Source: Liolophura sinensis (lineage: Eukaryota; Mollusca; Polyplacophora; Chitonida; Chitonidae). Taken from it: a stretch of 64,000 bases of DNA. A program made the position numbers and the translations under genes. Shown here one piece after another: positions 29,711 to 42,000 of this stretch (position 1 is its first letter; every line of letters starts with the position of its first letter). The stretch spans positions 4,595,501-4,659,500 of the forward strand of contig NC_088303.1 in NCBI RefSeq assembly GCF_032854445.1, read 5' to 3'. The notes beneath the pieces are model-generated. The model was not told the DNA's origin and searched no databases. It saw only the letters and a program-made list of their open reading frames with translations.

Positions 29711-30061
29711 TCATACAATTCATATGTACAATGGCACGCTTACAGTTGGGACACAAAAACTGATGCCTAGCATGGTTACACTTCACTAAAAGCTGAATAC
29801 TTTTTTAGTGTACATCTTAACAACTCAGCAAAAGTCATGGATCATTTTTGCTTACGTTGCTTCTGTCTACTGTTACAAGTTTGCAATAGCACCGTTATAA
29901 AATATACTTGTGTTGCGTAAAGTCTGGAGCATACATAGGATCAAACTAATGGAAAAATAGTCTTAATACAATATTCAGTGAGTCATGAGGTAAGGAAACT
30001 CAGCTTGATCTAACATGTCGTACAACATAAATCAGTTGTGGGACGATCTTGCGCGCACAGA

Positions 30062-33000
30062 TTACTGTATATTTAGTTTCCTTCGAATTGGTTTGAGCAG
30101 AGGAGTTACTGCCCTTGCTAATGGGCTCTTCCCTGGCAAGGGTGTCTTTTTGTTTGCTGCAGAGTTATTCCTTCCTGGTGCGGAGGCCGTGATCTGGGCG
30201 ACTCTGTGAGCGGCTATGGCAGAAGAGCTGGATGTTGATACAAGGGCACCAGAGGCAGGCAGACTCCCATAACTCGTTGTCTTAGTAACTGTTCTTCCAG
30301 AGGATGGCGGAGGCATTTTGGAGGACTTATTCTAAGATAAGAGCAAGATAATTGTAACATCAATAGTCAGTCCCCAAATGTTTGTTCAATCAACATTTCA
30401 TGGCCAAAACATTCCACCCGCCTCAGTCAATCTGGTGATAAAAGGGTGGCGCTTCATGTACACTGTACATGTACACCTTGTCCATAACATGATTCACTAG
30501 TGAATGATTACCTATTTCATACAAGCTTTACACATTCATTCTTATATCACATTTTGTGTTGCCTTGTTAGTGTATGGTCCATTATAAAAGACAGAAGGCC
30601 AATGTCAGAAGACGGATGTCAAAAATTCCTACCTACTGACAGAAAGAACAGCTCGCTCCTAAACCTGTTTAGTTGCAATTAAAATTGCCATACAAAAATT
30701 CATTTAAGCATAATCTTGTCCTGCAATATTTCTGACATGCATGGTGAGAGCATCCATTATACTTGTGTGGTGAGGTCTTTCATTTGTCAGCGACCACCAC
30801 GTGCATGTTGGTGCAATACCTACCTCAATGTTGGTGGCCTCTACCCGTCGTGTAGCCGCACCCAGCTCCACAGTCCTCACTCGTTTGGCAAAGTGCAGTG
30901 AGCAGAGAGTCTCCGAGACATGTCGCTCTGTAGGTGCTACCTGTACTATCATCAGGGTCTTACTGTCACCCTCTAGGAAAGAGAAAATCACACTGACCAG
31001 TTGCCTGTGTGGCATAGTCTTACCGTCTCTACCAATAACACAAGACTTTTACATGAGTACTTCATGTTTCAGGCGCAACAGAACTATGGTTACAGCCACT
31101 CTAGTGATACTGTAACATGTATTTAGTGACACACCCATCTACTGTTACATGTACAGCAACACTTATGGTTATGACTACACAGGTGATAAATGTACACTTA
31201 TTGTAGCATACATCTACATGTAGTTACAGCCACATCTACTATTACAGCCACCTGTACTGATACAATGCCATAACACATTACGCTAGAATAGATTATGATG
31301 ATGATAACTTCTTTAGGTGGCAGTTCCATTCTAATGAGTGATGTAGTAAATGGCAGATGTAAACTTTGTGGTTTGAGCGTCCACCTCAAAGACTGCAGAC
31401 ATGGCATCAAAGCCAGATCATGTCATACTAAAAACTTTAAAAATGGTACTTGCTGTTCAGCACAGAGATGGGTGTGTTAGAGAAACGAAACAGGACCAGT
31501 TGGCCAAGTGTCGGTACAAGGCATAATGTGATTGGGTGGGGTGTCATGTCTGGTGTCTTTTCAGTGGCTGCATGGTGCCAGTGGTTGCCTTGCCAATAGA
31601 TGACACAGGAAAAAGACACACACTGATGATTCCTCGTCATATTTATTTGATTGATTTGATTGGTGTTTTACGCCATACTCAAGAATATTTCACTTATACG
31701 ACGGTGGCCAGCATTATCGTGGGTGGAAACCAGGCACAGCCCGGGATGAAACCCCCGACCATCCGCAGGTTGCTGGCAGGCCTTCCCACTTACAGCCGGA
31801 GAGGAAGCCAGCATGAGCTGGACTTGAACTCACAGCGACTGCATTGGTGAGAGGCTCCTGGGTCATTACGCTGCGCTAGCGCCCTAACTGACTGAGCCAC
31901 GGAGGCCCCCCTCGTTGTCATAGGACTGAAAAACTGTTACACTTTACTTTGTAACAAACACATCTACTGTTACTTGTACAAGCACAATAAAGTTAAAGGG
32001 GCCTCTGGGGCCAAGTGCAGCGCAATGACTCCGTAGCTCTGTCCAGTACAGTCACTGTGAGTTCAAGTACCGCTCATTCTGGCTTCCTGTCTGTATAGTT
32101 GTGGGACTCCAGAGCCAAATTTCTTCCCACTACAATGGTTTAGAATAAAACACCAATCAAGTAAGTACATAGGGTTACATCGATGTACTTACTGAGGGAA
32201 TCCTGTAGCAGGTAGGTGAGCCTGGAATTCCTGTAGGGGACAAAGTTCTGTTTGGTTCTTAGGGCGTGGATCACATCCCCCAGGGAGGACAGCGATTTGT
32301 TGATGTTCTGAGCCTCCTTCAGACGAGCCCCGTCGGCTCCAGACTTACTGACGCGCTCTGACCCTGCCAGGTCGACCAGGTTCAGATGACCTGAGGAATA
32401 GAACACACTGCTTGTTTGCAGACTGAACTAACTAAACTATTCACAAACAGAGTTCTTCCACAAAATGAACTTGTTTAGGTAGTAAACACATTCACAACCT
32501 CAGCTCCTTTAGAAACTGAAGTCATCTACAAAATAAAACTCATTCAGAAGCAAAGCTTGTTCAGGAGCTAATATACCTGTGCTTGCTGAGTTGGTGGCCT
32601 TGTTCACCCCGAGGACAGTCACACACAGTATGGAGTGGGAGCGAGAGGAGTGGTCATTCATGCTGGTCATCGCCATGGCTCTGTTCTGCTGACCCACAGA
32701 AAATACCTGACAACAGAGAGAGGGGAAAAATACCTGACCACACAGAGTGGAAAAATACCTGACAAAAGAGAGAGGGGGAAAATTCCTGACAACACAGAGA
32801 ATGGAAAAATACCTGACAACAGAGAGGGGGGAATATATGTGACAACACGGAGAGTGGAAAATACCTGACAACAGAGAGGGAGGAAAAATACTAGACAACA
32901 GAGAGGGAGGAAAAATACCTGACAACAGAGAGGGAGGAAAAATACTTGACAACAGAGAGGGAGGAAAAATACCTGACAACAGAGAGGGAGGAAAAATACT

Positions 33001-36000
33001 TGACAACAGAGAGGGAGGAAAAATACCTGACAACAGAGAGGGAGGAAAAATACCTGACAACAGAGAGAGGGGAAAAATACCTGACAACAGAGAGGGAGGA
33101 AAAATACCTGACAACAGAGAGAGGGGAAAATACCTGACAACAGAGAGGGAGGAAAAATACCTGACAACAATACCTGACAACAGAGAGGGAGGAAAAATAC
33201 CTGACAACAGAGAGGAAGGAAAAATACCTGACAAGAGAGAGGGAGGAAAAATACCTGACAACAGAGGGAGAAAACACATCTGACAACAGAGAGAGGAGAA
33301 AATACCTGACAACAGAGAGAGGAGAAAATACCTGACAACAGAGAGAACGGAAACATGTCTCACAAAAGAGAGGGGAGAAAAATACCTGACAAGAGAAAGG
33401 GGGGGGGGGGGGTGGGGAAATAAGTGACAACAGAAGGGGAAAAAACTATATGACAACAGAAGGGGATAAAGCTATATGATAACAGAAGGAGGAAAAATAC
33501 CTGACAAGAGAGTGAGCAACAACACCAGATAGCAGAGAGGAAGGAAAAATACCTGACAACAGAGGAGTTGGGGGGATATATGACAATAGAAGGAGAAAAA
33601 TACCTGACAACAGAGAGGAAGAAAAGTTACCTGACAACAGAAGAGGAGAAAAAACATATGACAACAGAAGGAGGAAAAACACCTGACAACAGAGCGAACA
33701 AAAACACCAGATAGCAGAGAGGGAGGGAAAATACCTGACAACAGAGAAGAAGGAAAAACACCAGATAGCAGAGATGGAGGGAAAATACCAGACAACAGAG
33801 AAGAAGGAAAAATGCCAGATTGCAGAGAAGGGAGGAAAATATCTGACAACAGAGGGGGAGGAAAAATACCTGAAAACAGAGTGAAATATTCTTGAGTACG
33901 GTGTAAAACTCCAGTCTCTGTGGACTTTTTCTGGAATATCCTAGCTATTGCCAGTTTGCATTTGTTATATATGTAAATCCTACTTCATGATAACCAGTTT
34001 AACTACATATAGGTATACATGAAAGACCCCTCACAACTCTATAAGCAGTGTACACCACTCATTGCCACAAATTTCCCAAGAACAAATTGCCACCAAAGCC
34101 CTGGGAACAGACTGTCACCAATTTCCTGAGAGACTGACACCCTTACCCAGAGAACAGCTTGCCAGAGAATACTGTTTACCATAGCTTTACTTGAGCCCCA
34201 GTTCAAATGTATAATCCCTTTAAGTAACATCTACACTGACCGTATTGACATCATTGAGACTGGTAACCTTGACAGAGGTCAAACCAGGAACATGGTAGCC
34301 TCGGTCTGGGCTCATCTTTACTTCCAGTTTATCCACCTTGTCCTTTCTTAATAAATCCCTGGAATGATTAACATGGATGTTTTCACGATACAGCCATTAA
34401 GTGAGGACTACAAGTCAGTCTAATGAAAGTGAGGAATACAAGTCAGTCTAATGAAAGTGAGGACTACAAATCAGTCTAATAAGAGTGAGGACTACAAGCC
34501 AGTCTAATGAAAATGAGGACTACAAGCCAGTCTAATGAAAGTGAGGACTACAAATCAGTCTAATGAAAGTGAGGTCTACAAATCAGTCTAATGAAAGTGA
34601 GGTCTACAAGTCAGTCTAATGAAAATGAGGACTAGAAGTCAGTCTAATGAAAGTAAGGTCTATACAAGTCAGTCTAATGAAAGTGAGGAATACAAGTCAG
34701 TCAAATGAAAGTGAGGTCTACACAAGTCAGTCTAATGAAAGTGAGGTCTACAAGTCAGTCTAATGAAAGTGAGGTCTACACAAGTCAGTCTAATGAAAGT
34801 GAGGACTACAAGTCAGTCTAATGAAAGTGAGGACTACAAGTCAGTCTAATGAAAGTGAGGTCTAAAAGTCATTCTAATGAAAGTGAGGACTACAAGTCAG
34901 TCTAATAAAAGTGAGGTCTACACAAGTCAGTCTAATGAAAGTGAGGACTACAAGTCAGTCTAATGAAAATGAGGACTGCAAGTCAGTCTAATGAAAGTGA
35001 GGTCTACACAAGTCAGTCTAATGAAAGTGAGGACTACAAGTCAGTCTAATGAAAATGAGGACTACAAGTCAGTCTAATGAAAATGAGGTCTACAAGTCAG
35101 TCTAATGAAAGTGAGGACTACAAGTCAGTCTAATGAACGTGAGGACTACAAGCCAGTCTAATGAGTGAGTGAGTGAGTGCTTGGGGTTTAACGTCGTACT
35201 CAACAATTTTTCAGTCATATGACGACGAAGGAATCATTAGGGTGCATGCACGTGTAATGTGCCTCCTTGTTGCAGGACGGATTTCCACCGCTCTTTTATT
35301 TAGTGCTGCATCACTGAGACGACTTACCGAAGGCAAGTAAGCCGCCCCGACCCGCCCGAGCCATTATACTGATACGGGTCAACCAGTCGTTGCACTATCC
35401 CCGTCATGCTGAACGCCAAGCGAGGAAGTTACAACTTCCTCTTTTTAAAGTCTTAGGTGTGACTCGACCAAGGATTGATCCTGGATCTACCGGTCCCGAA
35501 GCGCCAGTCTAATGAAAGTGATGACTACAAGTCAGTCTAATGAAAAATGTTGTACTGCAAGTGAAGAAAAGAATCTGCATGTATGTTCTTCGGGTTTCTC
35601 CACAGCTGGTCATCTGATTTACTTGATACATGTAGGTGTATTGCTGAGGAGCCAAGAAAGAGTAAAGTCACTAAAGATTAATATGCAGATAAGTTCATAA
35701 TGATACCATGCATACTATTCTCAGTTGTATAATGAATAGCATACAAGGATAGGCATGGCCTTTATTCCTGGTGGCAAAGATGAGTTATTATCAATGGGCA
35801 GAGCACCTGTCACATTGTACATGTAGGTTCATTATTTGTTGGTTCTTCTTGGGGCTTTTGCAGGGTAACATTTGATCTTGCTATTCATTGTTGACTTGCA
35901 ATGAAGAATTCTGGTGTCGCTGTAGGCATATAAGGGCATGTCCACATTGTTCTTGCCCAAAGAAGCAGTAACCAGACCCACATGACATGTAATCCATGTA

Positions 36001-39000
36001 CAATGACAACAGTATTGCCAAAAGCTTTTCAAACATTATACATGTAAGTTGATTTACAGGCAAAGCATAAGTTAAATGTGCCATAATACTTTCAACATTC
36101 TTAAGTGGGCCTATGTGTCACTCACAAATACAGCAAATGCTCTTCACCCGATTAAAAAGCATTGGATTACAGAAAATGCTTCACTGCTAGACGAATGCAT
36201 TCGGCATGCACCATGAATGCACCAGATGTGAACAGTATGATTAATGCATTGGATGAACAGTATGATGAATGCATTAGATGTGTACGTTGAAGAGTGTGAT
36301 GCATCCATTTGATGTTTACCATGAACAGTGTGATGAATGTATTCAATGTGCACCATACAGTGTGATGCAGTCGATGTTTACCGTGAACAGTGCAATGTAT
36401 GCGCTTTGATGTTTACCATGAATACCACAGAACAGTTCATGAAACATTCTAATTACATCTGAATACTTACCTGATGGACTCGTTGTAGATCTCTAAGACA
36501 CTGACACAGATTGTGTATGTCCAGTTACCGCCCTTCCTGGTGACTTCCTCAAACAAGAGCTGAAGAGCTCTTTGGTTTATACCTTCACTTCCATGGGTAC
36601 CCTACAAGCAAAACATCGTGAACATCCAGGCTAGTAACAATATACCAATACATCGTTTTAGACTGCAATACACGACTCTTCTGTTGTGAAAATCTGTAAT
36701 GGTTTAGCAGTTACTCTACAAACTGATTTAGAACATAAATAAAGACAACTCCTTTCTAAGGTGCTGTATTTGACCTCAAGTTTCTTCCATGGCAACATTA
36801 CTCCTTCTACCTGCTGTACTGATCTTAGAAAGGTCTTTAGACGCTTTTCTTATTACCTATATTTGCCTGTAAAAATGCAACTTTTCAGGTAAATTTTTAG
36901 GCCAACAGATACAGCACTTTAATGAACGCATTGTGGCTATGTATTTGTATCATATGCACGATATATCACAGCCTATTCAAACTTGTCTCACTTTGACGAT
37001 TTACATGTAATTGTCTCAAATGTGACACATGGTGAAACACACATTCATGTACATGAATGGGTAAGGTTAAAATTTGTCTCATCCCATCTTTCTGTCGGTA
37101 CAAATATACATATGAGTGAGGTGTGAAATGTTGAAATTTTCATGAGCAAATCTGTCCAGTCTGCCATGTCTCACCTCCATGGTATAGGTTTTCCCTGAGC
37201 CTGTCTGTCCATAGGAGAATATACACACATTGTAACCATCAATACAGGAAGTCACAAGGGACTGTACTTCTTCAAACACCTAGGGCAAGATAAACAAAAC
37301 ACATTAATCAAGCATAGACCCAGTATAATTCATGTCAAATGTACCTGAGTATATTTCAATAAAAAAGTTAATTATCTGTTTATTTGATTGGTTTAAATAA
37401 AAAATTTTACCTACATATTTATTACCAAATTAATGATTGGAGGTCATTGCCCTTTCACAGGAAACTGACAAATCAAATGACTTTAATAAAATCACTTGAA
37501 AAAGTCCAAGACCTGGTTCCAAGTCTGCAGCCTCATTGGTCAGAGGCTGTTGAGCTGGTGAGGACAACCCTTTACCTCAGAGGCTGTTGAGCTGATGAGG
37601 ACAACCCTTTACCTCAGGGGCTGTTGAGCTGGTGAGGACAACCCTTTACCTCAGGGGCTGTTGAGCTGGTGAGGATAACCCTTACCTCAATAAGCCATCT
37701 AGCGAGGACCCATAACAGTTGATTAGACAGTATCTGAGTAAAATATACCTCAACCTGTGAGCTGTTCTCCCTAAAAACTTTGTCCATCTCAAAACTCTGC
37801 CTCTGTCCTTTATGGAAAATCTTCACCACAGTGTCATCATCAGCATCATATGATACCACTAGTTCACTACCAGGTTGAGCCAAATCTTCTTTGGTACGGG
37901 GACGGACGCGACAGAACACACGGATGTTTCCTGAAGCAAGTGAGAAAATGAGAAAATGCACGAACAGGGACCACATTGATAAAACATCAGATAGTGATAT
38001 TAATCGGTAAATTCCAGTCTTCTATATACGGCAGGAACTTAAATCATGGGAAATTTCTGGTACCTAAGTTTATAAAAGTGACATATATTTATTTATTTTC
38101 CTTATTGATATAATAAACAATTATTACAAGAGAGATTGGGTAACACAGAGAAAACTATTTTTACACAAATACTGTAGTATATTTTTATTGTGTTTGCTTC
38201 TTTTCTCTATGGTACGTCAATAATCTTTATCAAGGAGTAAAATGTACATTGAAGCATTGTGATAGACATGCCACATACCTTTAAGTTCCACCAATTCATT
38301 GTGAATTTTCCTCCTGAGAGTTAATTCTTGTCTGTATTTCTGTAACAGATCTTTGTTTTGCTTGCTGATCTCACTAATAGCCGAATAAGTCTGAAAACAT
38401 ATATAGCAGAATAACCACTGTAAGCTACCAGTACTGCCACATAGATCAGTTATTCCCCTTGATGTGCTTACATTTGTTTAGAGTTGTCTCCCTTGAGTCC
38501 AATTTGTTCAACTCCAATTACACGTTTATCTAGTTGAGCATATATCCCATTTCTGTTATAAATCATTGAAACAAAAGATGGACTTTCCTTATTAAAACAT
38601 TTATTTACCACATTCATTATTTTTAATGGTTTATAAGTGGGTGCAACTTGAATTATTGGAGCAAATGGTACACAGGTACCACTACTTACAGCTGCAATCT
38701 ATAATTGCTGTTGAGAATAAATTTTTTATTGATATGTTAACATCCAACTTAAACTCCAGAAGATTGCTTGGATTGTTTTTGGATATGTTCCATGGCTATA
38801 TATAACCCTCTTCTACAGTAAATGACATCACTTTGCTGCACTCTAATCACTGTGACTGGAAACTCTCATATTCTTCCCATTCCCCTCACAGACTGCCTGA
38901 GGTATTCCCCTGACTATAACCTCCAGTCTGAGATATCCCCTGACTAACCTCCTGTCTGATGTGTTCTCCTGACTAACCTCCAGTCTGAGGTATTCCCTTG

Positions 39001-42000
39001 ACTAATCTCCTGTGTGACATGTTCCCTTGACTACCAATCCCCTGACAAACCTGTCTGATGTGTTCTACTGACTACCACCCCACTGACTTACCTCCTGTCC
39101 GATGTGTTCCCCTGACTACCATTCCCCTGACTAACCTCCTGTCTGATGTGTTCTACTGACTACCATTCCCCTGACTAACCTCCTGTCTGATGTGTTCTAC
39201 TGACTACCATTCCCCTGACTAACCTCCTGTCTGATGTATCCCCTAACTATCATTCCCCTGACTAACCTCGTGTCTGATATGTTCTCCAGTCTGATGTGTT
39301 GTCCTGACTAATCTCCTATCTAATATCTTCCCTAACAATCATTCCCCTGACTACCATCCTCTCTGATGTGTTCCCCTGATCATCTTTCCCCTGACTAACC
39401 TTCTGTCTCATGTGTTCCAACTATCAGTCCCCTGACTAACCTCCTGTCTGATGTTCCCCTGACTACCATTCCCCTGACTAACCGTCTGTCTGGTGTGTTC
39501 CCTTGACTAACCTCCTGTTTGATGTGTTCCTCTGACTAACAGTCCCCTAACCAACCTCCTGTCTGAAGTATTCCCCTGACTTAACAGTCCCCTGTTTGAA
39601 ATGTTCCTCTGACTGACAGTCCCCTGACTAACCTCCTGTCTGATGTGTTCCCCTGACTAACAGTCCCCTGTTTGATGTGTTCCTCTGACTAACAGTCCCC
39701 TGACTAACCTCCTGTCTGATGAGTTCCCCTGACTAACAGTCCCCTGTTTGATGTGTTACCTTGACTAACCTCCTGTTTGATGTCTTCCTCTAACTGACAA
39801 TCCCCTGGCTGACCTCCTGTTGGATGTGTTCCTCTGACTAACAGTCACCTGACTGATCGCCTGTTTGATGTGTTCCCCTCAATAATCTCCTCTCTGATAT
39901 GTTCCCCTGACTAACCTCCTGTCTGATGTGTTCCCCTGACTAACAATCCTCGACTAACTTCCTGTTTGATGTGTTCACCTCAGTAACCTCCTGCCTGATG
40001 TGTTCCCTTGACTAACATTTCCCTGACTTATGCTCCCCTGACTAACCTCCTCCTGCCTGATGTGTTCTCTTGATTAACCTCCTGTCTCATGTGTTCACCT
40101 GACTAACCTTCTGTCTGATGTGTTCACCTGACTAACCTTCTGTCTGATGTGTTCACCTGACTAACCTTCTGTCTGATGTGTGACTAACCTTCTGTCTGAT
40201 GTGTTCACCTGACTAACCTTCTGTCTGATGTGTTCACCTGACTAACCTCCTGTCTGATGTGTTCCCTTGATTAACCTCTTGTCTGGTGTGTTCCCCTGAC
40301 TAACCTCCTGTCTGATGTGTTCCACTGATTGACCTCCTGTGTGTTGTATTCACCCGACTAATCTTCTGTCTGATGTGTTCCCTTGGCTAACATTCCCCTG
40401 ACTAATGCTCCCTTGACTAACCTCCTGTCTGATGTGCTCCACAGAAGCCTTCAGCAACTCTGGGAACATATAACATTCCCGCTTCAGTCTCTCATAGGAA
40501 TCTAGCACTTCTGTTAACAACGGGTGAATCAGTGATAACTTCAGTCTCAATTTCTCGTAATTTGTCCGCAGGGATCGGAATTTTTGCTCCATTTCCTTTC
40601 TGGTTGCCACCACTGCTTCTTCTTTGTGCCTTTCCAACTCGTGGATTTCAGTTGCCATTTGTCTATTCACTTCTGCCACCTCTGATGTAAAGTCATTCAC
40701 CTGAAATTTAGATACCATTTGCTGCGTCTTTTACATCCAAGACACACAAGTTACAAATTACGTGAAATATCATGTGCTTAGCAAGCATATGGACAGCATT
40801 TCTATGCAACCTGTACTTTTCCTCAAAGTGACACATACCATATTGCTCAAATATCTATTATTTAACTTCTTGAATTCCATGAACAAACTTGTACCACAAA
40901 AGCTGTCATCCTGTCACATACTTACAGTACATGAAGCTTATTTTGTTCCATAATGCTTGTACTCATACAGTGTAAACCCAAATCTTTCATCGAGGTGGAG
41001 AATTTTACAAAATTGAGTGACTGACCTGTTGCTGTAGGGTTGCGTTGTGATTGCGTGTGTTGTACAGATCAGTCTTCAGTTCATCACACATGCCCTTTAA
41101 CCTCTGGATCTGCTCTCCTAACATCTGATTGGCTGCCTGGGTCTCCTCATAAGACTGGCGTAAATCGCCTGAATTGAAGTCAACCCCCTTCACCTTGCAA
41201 TTGGTAAACACAATAAAAATCCAGAGTCAACAAACCATTTTTCAGAATTCACTAAAGTTTATGGCCAGCATCAGCATTGCTAACTTATCTGAATAAGCAT
41301 TTTATGTACTTTTAAAGTTTATTTCCATAATTTATTCCTGATGAAACAAGATATGCAATATGAGAAGAGTTAAACGTAAGTGGTCAAATTAAGCCTTTAA
41401 ACCTTTGGCTTTCAAGGCTCCATAAATACATACATACAGATGATATCTCAGGACCTTTCACAAGAACAATATCTATAGTATCCAATCTTCACCCTGCAAT
41501 ATTCTATTTATTACTGAAATTTTGACAATATCATTACTTTTGTGCATCTGAACAAGTTAAGCAGGGTTTAGGAGCTGTAGCCTACTTACACCACCAGGCC
41601 AAGACATAAATACATACGTTTACTTCACATGAGGCTGAAATATTATGAAGCAAATGTAATAACACTATTGATATCTAATCATGTGAAATATCATTTTTAT
41701 CACTGAAAGAAATTCTGATTTTTCAGGTTTACATATAAATAATAAATGTATCTACTTTGCACTGAATTTCTTGGTCAGCTTTGTGCTTATTTACTACAGA
41801 GCAAATTGCAGTCACCTCAAGCTGTTTTTGTAACGTTTTCACCTCTTCCCTCATGCTGCGTATTTGCTGAGTCATGTACTGTTTTTCCTTCATCAGTCTG
41901 AGGTTCTGTGACTTCAGCTGCCTCACAGCCTTGTCATGTTCCTCAGATTTCTCCAGCATTTCCTCTTCCATAGAATCCAATTGTAGTTTTAGTTTGTGAT

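Larger units (their letters stand above)
27762..30061. other. Tail-to-tail intergenic region between NDUFV2 and the kinesin
   Basis: This should hold both 3' UTRs. It contains a full-length SINE (28000-28269), a 33-bp minisatellite (28411-28815), an older SINE (28880-29130) and AT-rich unique sequence. No additional gene was recognised. Confidence 0.5.

Noticed and set aside
32509-33456. 315-codon minus-strand frame containing repeated SLLSGIFPP
   Set aside because: Repeat-driven frame through the acceptor array. Only its last part (32577-32706) is a real kinesin exon.
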